Part shown: piece by piece, positions 1-11,969 of the stretch
How the letters are laid out: each line of letters starts with the position of its first letter
Position numbering within the stretch: the stretch's first letter is position 1
Assembly (NCBI GenBank): GCA_964059195.1
Contig: CAXKWD010000008.1
Location: forward strand, 43,701,502 to 43,765,501
Direction: 5' to 3'
Source of the DNA: Ectobius pallidus
Lineage: Eukaryota > Arthropoda > Insecta > Blattodea > Ectobiidae
DNA length: 64,000 nucleotides
The notes under the pieces: generated by a model
Database searches by the model: none
Seen by the model: the letters and a program-made list of their open reading frames with translations, nothing else
What the model was told of the DNA's origin: nothing
Made by a program: the position numbers and the translations under genes

Positions 1-3000
1 GATTGTTAGAAAATTTTTGTTCATTGTTGAAACAATTGTTGGACGATTGTTGAAGCTATTGTTGGAAGATCGTTGATGCGATTGGTGGACGAATGTTGAA
101 ACAATTGTTCTACGATTTTTCAAGCGATTATTGAACCGACTGTTTGAAATTATTCTTGGAAAATTGTGAGAAATATTGTTGGCCAGTTGTCTTAATGATT
201 TTTTGAATATTGTTGAAACAATTGTTATGATTGTTGGGTTATTTTTGAAAATATTGTTTAAAGATTTTTAAACGAATGGATGGCGATTGATGAAACAATT
301 GTTACATGATCGTTGAGACAATTCTTGGACGATTGTTGTATGGATTTTTGGAGGATTCAAGAATCGATTGTTGTACGATTGTTTGAACGATATTTAGACT
401 ACCTTTAAGACGAATGTTAGACTATTATTGGACGATTGTCGAATCGATTGCTCGACGATTGTTGAAATGAAAGTTAGACGAGTCGTGTAATTGTTTAATA
501 ATTCTTGGTCGATTGTTGAATCGAATGTATGACGATTGTTATAACGGTTGTTGGACTTTTATGAAACTTTTCTTGGACAATTGTTGAAATGATTGTTGGA
601 CGATTGTAGAAACGAAATTTGGACGATGATTGAAGCGTTAATTGGGCGATTTTTGAGGGGATTGTAGGAAGATAGTTGGAAAAATGTTTGGCTAATTGTA
701 TAATGCTGAAACGACATGTGTTGAAACGATTATTGGATGTTTGTTGATATGAATGTTGAACGATTGTTGAAACCATATTTCGACGATAGTTGAAGCGTTA
801 ATTGGGAGATTTTTGAGACGATTGTTGTAAGATAGTGGAAATTTTTTTTGCCAATTGTTTAATGTTGAAACAAGTGTAGAAACGATTGTTGGACGTTAGT
901 TGAAATGAATGTTGAACGATTGTTGGAACGATATTTTGACGATTGTTGAAGCGATAACTAGGCGATTGTTGAAAAGATTGTTGCAAGAGAATTGGAAATA
1001 TTTTTGTTCGATTGTTTTATCGATTATTCGAATATAATTGAATAATTGTTGGACGATATTTCAAACGATTGTTGGACTATAGTTGAAACAATTGTTGAAT
1101 GATTGTTAAAACGATTGGTGGACGATTGTACGAACTATTGTTAATGACTGTTAAAACTATTGTTGGACGATGGTTAGCTTTCTTGGACAATTCAAGAATC
1201 GAATGTTGTACGACTGTTTGGACGATAGTTTGTCTACTGTTGAAACGATTGTAAGACGATTGATGAAGAATTGTTTGAATGATTGTTGAAACAACGTCTT
1301 TACGTTTGTTTAAATGTATAATGACTGATTGTTGGACAATTAATGAAACGATTGTTGGGAGATAGTTTCAACGGTTGTTGGATGTTTGTTAGAAAATTTG
1401 TTTTGCCTAATGTTCAAACGATCATGTTGCGATTGTTAAAACGAATATTAGACGATTGTTGAAACGAATGTTACATAATTGTGGAATACATTTTTGGAAG
1501 ACCTTCAAGCTATTAATTGACGTTTGTTGAAGCGAAAGTTGAAACGAATTTTAGACGAATGTGAAACGATTGTTGGACAATTGTTGAAACGATTGTTGGA
1601 CGATTGGTCCAAACAATGTCGTTCGATTGTTGAATCGATTGTTGAAACTGTTGTTGGACGATTTTGAAACCATATTTGGACGACAGTTGAAACGATTGTT
1701 GGTCAATAGTAAAAGATTGCTAAATGATTGTGGAATTGATGTTTTGGACGATTGTTGTAACTATTGATGGACTATTGTTTAAACTATTAATGAAACGAAT
1801 GGTAGACGATTGTTGAAACGATTGTTAGACCTTTGTTGTAATGAATGTTCATGGTTGTTGAAACGGTTGCTCTTCGGTTGTTGAAGTGATAATTGCACGA
1901 TTGTTGGAAAGATTGTTGGAGATATTGTTTTCCGATTGTTTCAACGAATGTTGTAATATTGTATAAACTGATGTTGTAGTTAGTTTAAACGATTGTTGAA
2001 AGTTTGTAAATTCGATTGCTAGACGAATGTGTAAAAGATTGTTAAATGACTGTTGAAACTATTGTTGGACGATTCAAGAAATGATCTATGTACGATTGTT
2101 GGAATGATATATACGCGATGGAAGAAACGATTGTTAGACGATCGTTGAATCGAATTTACGATTTTGAAACGATTGTGTGACGACTGTTGAAACGATTGTG
2201 AAACGAATGTTAGACTATTGTTGGAACGATTGTCGGTTTTTGTTTAAACGTCTCGTGGACAATTGTTTCAAACGTTGTCGGACGATTGTTGAACTGATTG
2301 TGGACGATTGTTGAAATGTTTGTTGGACGATTGAGAAACGATTTTTTGATGACTGTTGAAACCATCTTTAAAACTATATTTGAATGATTGTTGGAAGATT
2401 GTTTGAACGATTGTTGGACGATCGTTAAAAAATTTTTGAAATGAGCACTCAATCGATTCTTGAATAATTGATTAATTTAATTTAGTCCTATTGTTGAACG
2501 ATTGTTTGATGCTTGTTGTTAGGATTGTTGAAACAACTTTTGAACGAATAATGAAAAGGTTATTGAACGATTGTTGAACCCATTGTTGGACAGTCGTTAA
2601 ACGATTGTTGAAAAATGGTTGAATCGCTTGTGGTACGTTTGATAGAAGTTTTTGTTAGATTGTTGAAACAATTGCTGGACGATATTTGATCGATTGTTGA
2701 AGCGATTGGTGAACGGTTGTCGAAACGACTGTTCTGCGATTTTTCAAGCATTAATGGACGACTGTTGAAATTATTGTTGGAAAATTGTGTGAAATATTGT
2801 TGGCCAATTGTTTTAACGATTGTTGGAATATTCTTCAAACAATTGTGTAACGATTGTTGGACTATTTTTGAAAATATTGTTTAAAGATTTTTAAACGAAT
2901 GGAAGGTGATTGATGAAACAATTGTTAAATGATTGTTGAGACTATTGTAAGGATTTTTGGAGGATTCAAGAAACGAATGTTGTACGATTGTTTGAACGAT

Positions 3001-5318
3001 ATTTAGACTACTTTTGAGACGAATGGTAGACTATTATTGGACTATTGTCGAAACGATTTCGCGACGATTTCGCGACGATTGTTTAAATGAAAGTTAGACG
3101 AGTCGTGTGATTGTTTAAGATTTGTTGGTTGATTGTTGAAACGAATGTTTGACGATTGTTATAACGATTTTGGACTTTCGTTGAAACGTTTCTTGGAGAA
3201 TTGTTGAGATGATTGTTGGACGATTGCTGAAACGAAATTTGAACGATTGTTGAAAAATATTGTTGGAAAATATTTGAAAATTGTTTCGACATTGATTAAT
3301 GTTGAAACTACATGTGTTGAAACGATGGTTCGGCGTTTGTTGAAATGAATGTTGAACGATTGTTGAAACGATATTTCGACGACTGTTGAAGCGATAATTA
3401 GGCGATTGTTGATAAGATTTTTGGAGGATAGTTGGACAAATTTTGGCCAATTGTTTAATGTTGAACGACAAGTGTTGAAACGATTGTTGGACTTTAGTTT
3501 GAAATGAATGTTGAACGATTGTTAAAACGATATTTTGACGATTGTTGAATCGATAACTAGGCGATTGCTGAGAAGATAGTTGGAAATATTTTTCGCCGAT
3601 TGTTTTATCGATTATTAGAATATTGTTGAATAATTGTTGGACGACATTTGAAACGATTGTTTTACTATTGATGAAACAATTGTAGAATGATTGTTAAAAC
3701 GATTGTAGAAACAATTCTTAATGATTGTTGAAACTATTGTTGGACCATTGTTGTTAGGTTTTTTGTACTATTCAAGAAACAAATGTTGTACCACTGTTAG
3801 AACGATAGTTTGACTACTGTTGAAACGATTGTTAGACGATTGTTGTAAAGTTGTTTGAATGATTGTTGAAACAACGTTTGGACGATTGTTGAAACAATTC
3901 TTGGAGAATTATTGAAACGTTTGTTGGGAGATAGTTTCAACGGTTGTTGGACGTTTGTTAGAAAATATGTTTTGCCTAATGTTGAAACGATCGTGATGAG
4001 ATTGTTAAAACGAATATTAGACGATTGATGAAACGAATGTTACATAATTGTCGAATACATTTTTGAACGACCTTGAAGCTAATAATTGACGTTTGTTAAA
4101 GCGAAAGTTGAAACGAATTATAGACGAATGTGAAACGATTGTTGGACAATTGTTGAAACGATTGTTCTAAACAATGTCGTTCGATTGTTGAAACTGTTGT
4201 TGGACGATTTTGAAACGATATTTGGACAGTCGAAACGATTGTTGGTCAATAGTAAAATATTGCTAAATGATTGTGGATTTGATGGTTTGGACGATTGTTG
4301 AAACTATTGATGGACTATTGTTTAAACTATTATTGAAACGAATGGTAGACAATTTTTGAAACGATTGTTAGACGTTTGTTGTAATGAATGTTCATGATTG
4401 TTGAAACAATTAATTTTCGGTTGTTGAGTGATAATTGGATTGTTGGAAAGATTGTTGGAGATATTGTTTTCCGATTGTTGTAATATTGTATAAACTGATG
4501 TATGAGATAGTTGATACGATTGTAACACTTTGTTAAAACGATTGCTGGACGAATGTGTAAACGATTGTTAAATGATTGTTGAAACTATTGTCGGACGGTT
4601 CAAGAAACGATTGTTTGAATCATAAGTTTGTGAATGTTGAAACGATTGTTAGACGAATGTTGAATCGATTTTATACGATCTTGAAAAGATTGTGTGACAA
4701 CTGTTGAAACGATTGTGGAACGAATTTTAGAGGATTGTTGAAACGATTGTTGGTTTTTATTGAAACGTTTCGTGGACAATTGTTTTAGATGTCGGACGAT
4801 AGTTGAACCTATTGTTGACGATTGTTGAAATTATTTTTGGACGATTGTTGAAACTCTTTTTGGTAGATTAAGAAGCGATTTTTTGATGACTGTTGAAACC
4901 TTCTATAAAACGATAGTTGAATAATTGTTGGAAGATTGTTGACGATCGTTAACAATATTTTTGAATGAGCAGTCAATCGACTCTTGAATAAATTAATAAT
5001 TCAAGGTACTCCTGTTGTTGAACGGTTGTTTGATGCTTGTTGTAATGATTGTTGAAACATCTTTTGAACGAATAATGAAATGATTATTGAACAATTGTTG
5101 AACACATTGTTGGACAATTGTTCAACGATTGTTGAAAAGGTTGTGGTACCATTGTTAGAAAATTTTTGTTTGATTGTTGAAACAATTCTTGAACGGTTGT
5201 TGGACGATTTCTGAAAATGTTTTAGGAGATAGTGTGAAATATTGTTGGCCAATTGTTTTAACCATTATTGGAATATTGTTGAAACAATTGTGTAACGTTT
5301 GTTGGACTATAATTAAAA
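1..5318. repeat. Degenerate 11/12-bp satellite with ~2.55-kb higher-order period
   Basis: The stretch is built from variants of GATTGTTGAAAC alternating with GATTGTTGGAC, giving a basic dimer near 23 bp. A longer period is superimposed: the landmark around 342-440 recurs near 2952-3050, the one at 1369-1490 recurs near 3939-4060, and the start of the window matches 2637 and 5153. Spacings are about 2.52 to 2.64 kb, so two copies plus the start of a third are present. The array enters from the left edge. The minus strand of the unit lacks stops in all three frames, which explains the short peptides rich in N, Q, S, T, I and V read there; they are not genes. Confidence 0.93.
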
Positions 5319-5407
5319 ATAGCCCAACAACCGTTACACAATTGTTTCAACCATATTCCAAAAATCATTAAAAGAACTGGCCAACAATATTTCTCACAAT
5401 CTCCCAA
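5226..5407. repeat. Foldback of satellite sequence at the array edge
   Basis: Satellite sequence at 5226-5313 is followed after about ten bases by its own reverse complement at 5324-5407, with scattered mismatches. The point of reversal marks the end of the array. The reversed piece recurs in the same orientation at 11877-11966. A palindromic junction of this kind suggests a break-and-fold repair event or capture of a satellite fragment by the neighbouring repeat complex. Confidence 0.8.
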
Positions 5408-5417
5408 GAATAATAAT

Positions 5418-6576
5418 TGGTTTGCAAATGGTGGACCAAACGCACAATTCAAAAATGGTTATTTTAAAATGTCATAATTCATGTCCGCTAACGCAAGATT
5501 TTATCGTTTTATAATCCGATTTTACGTTATACAAGATGTTATGATACAGGATTTTGCATTATTGCTGTAATAGGAAACGATCAAGGTCAAACGTCAGCAA
5601 ATTCTGCATTCCTGCGTATCGAGTTACATTCCGTACGTGTTATAACCAACACTTTGTTTTGCCACACTTACGTGGTCACATGATTCAGTATGTCGGATGG
5701 CGCTCAATTTAAAAATTACAAATGTTTAAAGCTCTAAAAAATTTAAAAATGACAAATGGTAGATGGTGGGCGATTTGAAAAGTCAAGTTGGTGGAATGCG
5801 TACGATATTACAATTTCAATTGGCGGAAGATGGAAAATTTAAAATATGAATATTGGTAGAAGGTGGGCTGATCACGTCATTGGTGGGATTCTGATGTCAT
5901 AATTCAAGATGGCGGATTTCAAAATGTATAACCATTTAAAATTGTATATTGGTAGAAGGTGGAGGATTGGAAAATTCAAACTGTTGGTAAATTTGAATAT
6001 TGCGAATTCAATATGGCAGACCAAGCGCACGATTTGAAAATTACAAATGGTAGAAGGTGTGGGAAATTTAAAATTATACTTCGACTTTGGTTAGTGAGTA
6101 CAACGTTGTTTGCATGTAAGCATATTACAGCCGTAACAGTATATGTTCAAGGTCACGCGTCTCATACCACACCGGGTGACATTACGCAACGTCATCAGTT
6201 TTCTATCATACATGATTACATTCTATGATTATCGTCCTTCTCTCCCTTTCTTTGGCTTCTAACATGAGATTTAAAATAAATGTTTATTATGAAATGGAGC
6301 GATGGTCACTCAAGGAGTTAAGAAGATGGTACATTTTTATCTCAAATTTCAACTTTGAATATAATTCATTTTATATTTTTATTCAACATTGAAAGTAAAA
6401 TTTATTCAGCGAGAGGTTTGCGACCGGATGTACATCTCATATATCGCAATGACAGCAGTTTTTTCAGTCGTATCTTCAAACAAAAGGTTAATTTCACAAT
6501 GTATTTATTCTTATACAAGAAATGAATTATCTGCGGATAATGCTGAATCAACAAATTCTATATTTATGATGTCACG
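5418..6576 (+). repeat. Left arm of a 1.15-kb inverted repeat
   Basis: This segment matches the reverse complement of 11970-13121 over nearly its whole length. Over the 270 bases 5959-6228 I count five differences from the partner, about 98% identity. An open frame there (89 codons, GTG start) is shared by both arms, but four of the five differences change an amino acid, so the frame is not under visible constraint. The bases at 5426-5429 (AAAT) are the unoccupied form of the site where the LTR element at 13122-23172 inserted into the right arm. Confidence 0.9.
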
Positions 6577-7900
6577 GCCTACGTAATGGTCACATGATTC
6601 ATGATAGCTGACCACGTGAACAATATGAAATTGTAAAATTGGTGGAAGGAGGGAAATTTGAAATTGTATATTTCGAATTAATGCTTACTTCTTATTATAT
6701 ATGTCAGAAAAATCAAAAGACTTCTGGCGGTAGATTTGAAAATGTATTGTTAATGAATAAATAATCATTAGATTCTACCAATACACCAAAGGCTTATATG
6801 TACATAGACAACAGACACTTAAATTGTACTAAGCTAACTTTTTGTGTTTGATATAATTACTTTATAAACTGTGCTTTATATGAATACACGAAGGAAACGC
6901 TTTCTACAAACTGGCTACGTAAAAAAGGACGTAATTTAACACAAGTTTTAATTGGATCGACTAACATAGTGCACTTGATGTACTTGTTTCTTTTTTAGCA
7001 AATGAACTATGTGTAAATGTTCTGATTGTATATTTTAAATTCAAAAAATTGCTTTAGCTTAGGATATAATTATAACGGACAGGTCCATACCATAGTAATT
7101 TTTTAAATCCTCTAGATTTTAGTTTTGTATCAAGTTGGTTTCAATAAACATCTGCGTTTCGTTACTTAGTTTGTATACTGTATTAGATTTTAACTAAGCA
7201 TATAATAAACAATGTAAACATTGTAAATGTTCTTGGCTGCTTCCAAGTTCTATCCTTACGTTTAGTTAATGAGGGTATAAGGTGGTTTTTGAAATATTTT
7301 CAATAGACAATTGAAAATGTATATTTCGAAGTAATGCGTAATTCTTATTATAGTTGTCAGAAAAACAAAATGGTATCTAGCGCAAGATTTAAATTACTGA
7401 ACAAAAGATATTGTGGTGGATTTGAAATAGCTAATATGCTAATATTCGTACGTGATCGTACTATAATTTAAAAATTTATTCTGTGAGAGGTGTGAGGTCG
7501 GATGTATTCTTATATTACCGATCAAGTCTGTACACGTTCTGGCCGGAAGTTAAGTAGGTCACACGTGTCAAATTACAGAACAAGCCTGTACATTTCTCAT
7601 GAGCGAGGCTAACTCATAACATTACTATATATGTTCATCATCATTTTTTCAGCTTCCTCTAAACTCAATGGTGGAGTAATTTTATCCCGTGGTGAGGCTA
7701 ACTTCATAGCGTCACTATTTTAGTGATGAAGTCACGGCATGATACAATGGTCACATGATACAATATAAAAAACCAAGCGCGCGATTCAAATTTATAAATT
7801 CAAAATCAAGATGGTAACATTGCGCACGAGTTGGAAAAAGATATAATTTGAAGATGGTCTGTGTTAGGGCTTGTTGCATGAATATGTCAACATCAGATCC
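6577..7900. repeat. Non-coding spacer with internal direct repeats
   Basis: No gene is visible. A block at about 6656-6745 recurs about 655 bp downstream at 7311-7400, sharing AATTGTATATTTCGAA-like and TTCTTATTATA-like phrases. The bases around 7480-7520 resemble 6403-6440 in the left arm. The stretch 7715-7790 matches the reverse complement of 23215-23290, including the phrase TGTATCATGTGACCATTG. This links the spacer to the module family right of the LTR element. Confidence 0.7.
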
Positions 7901-7904
7901 AAAT

Positions 7905-8457
7905 CCGTTTTAACTTTTGCTTTTCATTGTATAATCCACATGTTCTTCCACTTTGCTAATTACTCTTAAGTCCGCTGGATGAAGCCAGGTTTGTATTATC
8001 ATCGTTAGATCAAGTGGTTGGTTTAACATTTCTCCTTGTTGTACTGCTTTGTATAATATGCCTGCTTTCACTATCTCAATGATAATTGGACTCATTCCTG
8101 TTATCATGCACAAAGCTTCATTTGACATGGTTCGGAAAGTTTTGGCAAATTCGTATGTTCATAAGTCCTTACACCCTCTTCTACTTTGTCCGGGTGTAAT
8201 ATTTTGTTGAAGCATTTATTCAAACTGGAGCACCGTAACCATATTGATTGTCATTCATAAGTCCATTTGAAAATACGTAATATTATGTCCTGTTAACTAG
8301 TAGTTTTTCGATAACTTTTCCTACGATATGTAGCAAGCTTTTTGATCGAATTTTGAGACTTTGCTGCTGTTTTCTTTTCCTGGTTTTAATATTGGGATTA
8401 TTATTGCTTTTTTTCCATAGCTTTAAGGAATTTTCCATTCGTTAACAATCCGTTGTA
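7905..8457 (-). pseudogene. R1-like LINE reverse transcriptase relic, downstream half
   Basis: Read on the minus strand, 8457 to about 8240 gives a broken reading with TMYNGLLTNGKF, then IIIPILKPGKENS, then VGKVIEKLLVNRI. This is the finger/palm entry region of non-LTR reverse transcriptases. Most of the palm, including the catalytic DD box, is missing. At 8150-7910 it resumes with SNEALCMITGMSPIIIEI, a thumb motif typical of R1/LOA/I-group elements. Stops and frameshifts make it a relic. Its upstream half lies at 11217-11600 beyond a hAT insertion, and removing that insertion restores the frame PKSVTTMYNGLLTNG. Assignment to the R1-like group is by motif memory only. Confidence 0.75.
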
Positions 8458-8957
8458 CATCGTTGCAAGGGCGCCCATACCCGGGGGCAGGGGGGGCCGT
8501 TTTTTTTCTTTTAAGACAATTATTTGAAAGTCAGTAGAGACATAAGTTTGCAGAAGTTTTACCATATCGACACCATGGAAGCAGAATCCACACTTGATTA
8601 GAAAAGGGGATCCTGGGGGTTTGGACCCCCAAAAATCAAAACCTAAAATTCTATTTTTGTATTTAAAAAAAATTAATAAATTAAACAATTTTTGTGGGTG
8701 TGTCAAATATGATATAGCAGTTATTATGTTTCCATAACATAATGAGTAGGCCTGTTATTTCCATTGTTCCTTGTGTTATTTAACTTTTACTTCCTCTGCC
8801 CGTACCATAGGTATTATAGGGAGGAAGTATTGTTTTCGACCCCAAAATTCGAAGTTGAGTTTTTAGCATATATACACGTTTCAAGGCCCCCTGAATCCAA
8901 AAATACTATTTTTGGAAACATGTCTGTGTGTCTGTCTGCCTGTGAACACTCTAGCTC

Positions 8958-9520
8958 CAAAACGGAAAATCATGTGAAAACAAAATTTCGTATTTGGGTC
9001 AGGTACCTTCTGAAGATGTGAGGATAATATTGGCGACTATTTTCTCTTATTTTTAAGGAGACTTTACATGAAGAAATTTTCGTTTTTCGCGATTTTCTCG
9101 AAAACGGCTCTAACGATTTTCTTTAAATTTTGCACATGGGTTGCTTATACTAAGAGCTAAAACTTTTATTTGAAACATTTTTCCGAGAAAATTTTTTGAA
9201 GGGTAGTTATAAGCCACTCACTGTAAATACGCGTTCTTTGCAATACGGCCTCTTGTAACGGAAAATCGTACGAAAACAAAATTTTGTATTTGGGTTAGGT
9301 ACCTTCTGAGGCTGTGACACTAAGATTGGCGACAACCTTCTCTTATATTTAAGGGGATTTTATATGAAGAAAATTTTGTTTTTTGCGATTTTCTCAAAAA
9401 CGGCTCTAACGATTTCCTTTGAATTTTGTACATGGGGTTTTTATACCAAGAACAGAAACTTTTATTTGAAACTTTTTTAAAAAAAAATCTCTGAAGGGTG
9501 GTTGTATGCTACCCACTGTT
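8958..9520. repeat. Two tandem copies of a ~300-bp unit inside the hAT element
   Basis: The copy starting near 8958 and the copy starting near 9257 share the same order of landmarks: ACGGAAAATC, AAAACAAAATTT, GTATTTGGGT, AGGTACCTTCTGA, CGATTTTCTC, AACGGCTCTAACGATT, and a GAAGGGTRGTTRTA-like end near 9215 and 9495. They differ at many positions, so the duplication is old. Confidence 0.85.
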
Positions 9521-9741
9521 TGTAGAAACTATGAACAACTCAATATGCGAACATTCACGGCCTCTTATTCTATATAAGCACATGGAGTGAGAAAGATGTA
9601 TTGTTGCAAATGCTTACAGTAAAGAAATATCTGAGGGGAATATTCGATAAATTTCGGAAAGTTCAATAAACGTTTGCAGTCACTTGTTTTTTTTTAAATT
9701 TATTTATTCTTTTTTTGTTCGGTCATAGCCTGCGTTTTTAT

Positions 9742-9861
9742 CACCGCCGTCTCGAGAATTACACTGCCTGTCCTATGCTTTATTTTAACATGGAGTTCAG
9801 CGTATTGCTCAATTGCCTAATTTCTCCAGTAGAGGCGACAGTCCGCACCCAGATTGCTTGA
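9742..9861 (-). repeat. Fragment of the CACCGCC-ended repeat family
   Basis: The bases beginning CACCGCCGTCTCGAGAATTA match, in inverse orientation, the end of the 655-bp element at 53038-53692. The match continues through CTGCCTGTCCTATGC, TTTTAACATGGAG and CTCCAGTAGAGGCGACA to CACCCAGATTGC. Only one end of the family is present here, embedded in the hAT element. Confidence 0.75.
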
Positions 9862-10383
9862 AATTCCAGCATACTTCAGTTTCCAAGTTTTTACTTCAGA
9901 GGGTGGTTTCAGTCGCAACATTCAAAGAGGGGGCTATAAGGTATTTATAGCATAATTACCGGGCATAATTAAAATATAAGTCGCCCCTTAAGCTCCGCCC
10001 ATTCAATATTCCCATTTGCACGGACTGTGTGATGTATTTTGTTTCTGAGCAAAGTAGGGTGACCAACTTTCCTTGTATATTGTCGCAAGTGCCCTTGTAT
10101 ATTGTCGCAAGTGTCCTTGTATATTGTTGCAAGTGCCTTGTACCCGCCTCTGCATATAGTCTAAATAATGCATAACACTAATCACATAGTTAAGTGCGCG
10201 AAGCGGAGGCGGCAGCCGTAGCGAAGCGCCCTTGCATTTTCGAATAATGTACGATACACTGTTTGTAGGTTTCGAAAATGTGCCATGTTATATATCCCGT
10301 GAGGTTTGTCAGCCTGTCACCGCTCGTCTAGCGGTATGACGTTTAATTAGTTCAATATTTAAACATTTTCCCGAAAATTGTAC

Positions 10384-10990
10384 CCCCGACTTAGGTAATG
10401 ATTTCTTGTTTACATTGGTATGTCTTAGAGTATGGTAAATAAATTTCCTAACTAGCTTTCAGGGCTATAATAGCATAAAATGTGATTTTCATTAGTTCAG
10501 AAACAAATTTCCTACCTAGTTTTTCAGAGCTAAAATAGAGTGAAATGTGATTTTCATTAGTTCAGTATTTAAAAATCTTCCGGGGTGAACCCCCGACTTA
10601 GGTAACAATTTCTCGTTTAAGTTGGCATATCTTAGAGTATGGTAAACAAATTTCCTACCTAGTTTTTCAGAGCTAAAATAGAGTGAAATGTGATTTTCAT
10701 TAGTTCAGTATTTAAAAATTTTCCAGGTGTAACTTCTTAGGTAACAATTTCTTGTTTAAGTTGGCATATCTTAAAGTATGGTAAACAAATTTAATAACTT
10801 GTTTTTCAGAGCTAAAATAGCGTAAAATGTGATTTCAACTAGTTCATTATTTAAAGATTTTCCAGGGGTGGACCCCCGACTTACGTAACGATTTCTTGTT
10901 TACATTGACACGTAAACAAATTTCCTAACTAGTTTTTCAGTGCTAAAATAGAGTAAAAAGTGATTTTAATTAGTTGAATATTTTAAAATT
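10384..10990. repeat. Tandem repeat, unit roughly 145 bp, about four copies
   Basis: Copies start near 10384, 10588, 10735 and 10867. They share CCCCCGACTTAGGTAA, TTTCTTGTTTA, GAGTATGGTAAACAAATT, TTTTTCAGAGCTAAAATAG and TGTGATTTTCATTAGTTCAG. One interval is longer because part of the unit is duplicated (around 10500-10560). The array lies in the right part of the hAT element. Confidence 0.85.
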
Positions 10991-11216
10991 TTCTGGGGAT
11001 GGACCCACGACCCCCTTGCTTGGGGGGTATTCCAAATCCCCTGCCACTTCCAATCCTCCCCGAAATTATTTTCTAGCTACTTCATTGTTGCACTTACATT
11101 ATTATATTATTAATGTAATGTTACAAACTAACCCAAGAAGTTAAAGGGACAAAAAATAAATTAACTACAAATTTGGCCCCCCTAGAAAATATCATATGGG
11201 CGCCCTTGCATCGTTG

Positions 11217-11600
11217 TTACAGATTTTGGTAAGATTTCAAAAACGCATAGTAGTATCTTGCTCGTTATGTCGTCTTCTCCAAGAGCTTATGTGTGCTCAT
11301 TATGTTCTAAAACATTCATAATTTCTGAATGTGTCAATAACTTATCTCCAGTGTTTATTGGTATATTTGTTTCTTCTCTTAATCTTCTTTGATACTGTAT
11401 ATCTTCTTCTTTATTATCTGCCGGTGTGAAGTAGTTCAAAAGGTGCCTCATACTATCTTGTATACTAGTTGTACTCGTTCCAACGATAAGATCGTTAATA
11501 CTATGCTTTTCCTTATTTTGTCAGATGTCAGTTAGTATATTTCATTCCATGGATTCCTTCATGTGGTTATGTCACAATATTCTCTCTATGAGTTAAATTT
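11217..11600 (-). pseudogene. R1-like LINE reverse transcriptase relic, upstream half
   Basis: On the minus strand this reads, with frameshifts, as a region ahead of the reverse transcriptase palm. Recognisable pieces are IQDSMRHLLNYFTPADN, then EEDIQYQRRLREETN, then GEDDITSKILLCVFEILPKS. The G-E-D-D-I stretch corresponds to the PG-DDI motif at the start of non-LTR reverse transcriptase domains. It is continuous with 7905-8457 once the hAT element is removed. No intact frame remains. The upstream limit is uncertain; weak reading continues to about 11600, and 11600-11876 shows nothing recognisable. Confidence 0.7.
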
Positions 11601-11876
11601 CTGTCTTCGTATTGTTTCTTCGTAATTCCTTTTTGCTTCAAAGTATTGTGCTTTACACATTGAATGTATAGAGTACCTCACTTGGTAATAAACCTAAGAA
11701 TGTAAATTGTATGACAAAAAGAATAAATTGATGGAAAATAGTGGAGGTTAAGTTAAACAATAGTGGAAAGCTAAGAAACTAATTCATACATGATGGTGTA
11801 AATTAGTTAAAATCTATCACTTTGGCACACTATGGATATGGTACCACAATACAAAGCATAATGATTTAGCGCGAGA

Positions 11877-11966
11877 AATAGCCCAACAACCGTTACACAA
11901 TTGTTTCAACAATATTCCAAAAATCATTAAAAGAACTGGCCAACAATATTTATCACAATCTCCCAA
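11877..11966. repeat. Second copy of the reversed satellite fragment
   Basis: These bases match 5322-5407 directly: AGCCCAACAACCGTTACACA, then AATCATTAAAAGAACTGGCC, then ACAATCTCCCAA. At 5407 the fragment abuts the outer end of the left arm. Here it abuts the inner end of the right arm. The same flank therefore precedes the same 1.15-kb segment in opposite orientations. Confidence 0.88.
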
Positions 11967-11969
11967 TTT

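Larger units (their letters stand above)
8466..11208. mobile_element. hAT-type DNA transposon derivative, 2.74 kb, non-coding
   Basis: The terminal inverted repeats are CAAGGGCGCCCATA at the left and TATGGGCGCCCTTG at the right. They are flanked by an 8-bp target duplication CATCGTTG (8458-8465 and 11209-11216). An 8-bp TSD and CA-G-type ends are diagnostic of the hAT superfamily. It sits inside an R1-like LINE, whose reading frame is restored by removing the element and one TSD copy. No transposase is visible. The interior holds two separate tandem arrays and a fragment of another repeat family, so it is a non-autonomous element that has collected or amplified other sequence. Confidence 0.9.

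Noticed and set aside
495..5252. Many minus-strand peptides of 60-118 residues rich in N, Q, S, T, I and V
   Set aside because: They are translations of the satellite unit, which lacks stops in all three minus frames; no start context, no family, and the frames drift with indels.
1..5318. CRISPR-like spacing of short repeats
   Set aside because: Repeats are contiguous and degenerate, with no unique spacers of fixed length and no cas genes; the context is animal.
5959..6228. 89-codon frame conserved in both inverted arms (also 12320-12589, minus)
   Set aside because: It begins with GTG rather than ATG, and four of the five differences between copies change an amino acid; conservation reflects recent duplication.
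8764..9021. 85-codon plus-strand frame
   Set aside because: Overlaps the start of a non-coding tandem duplication inside the hAT element; no motif.
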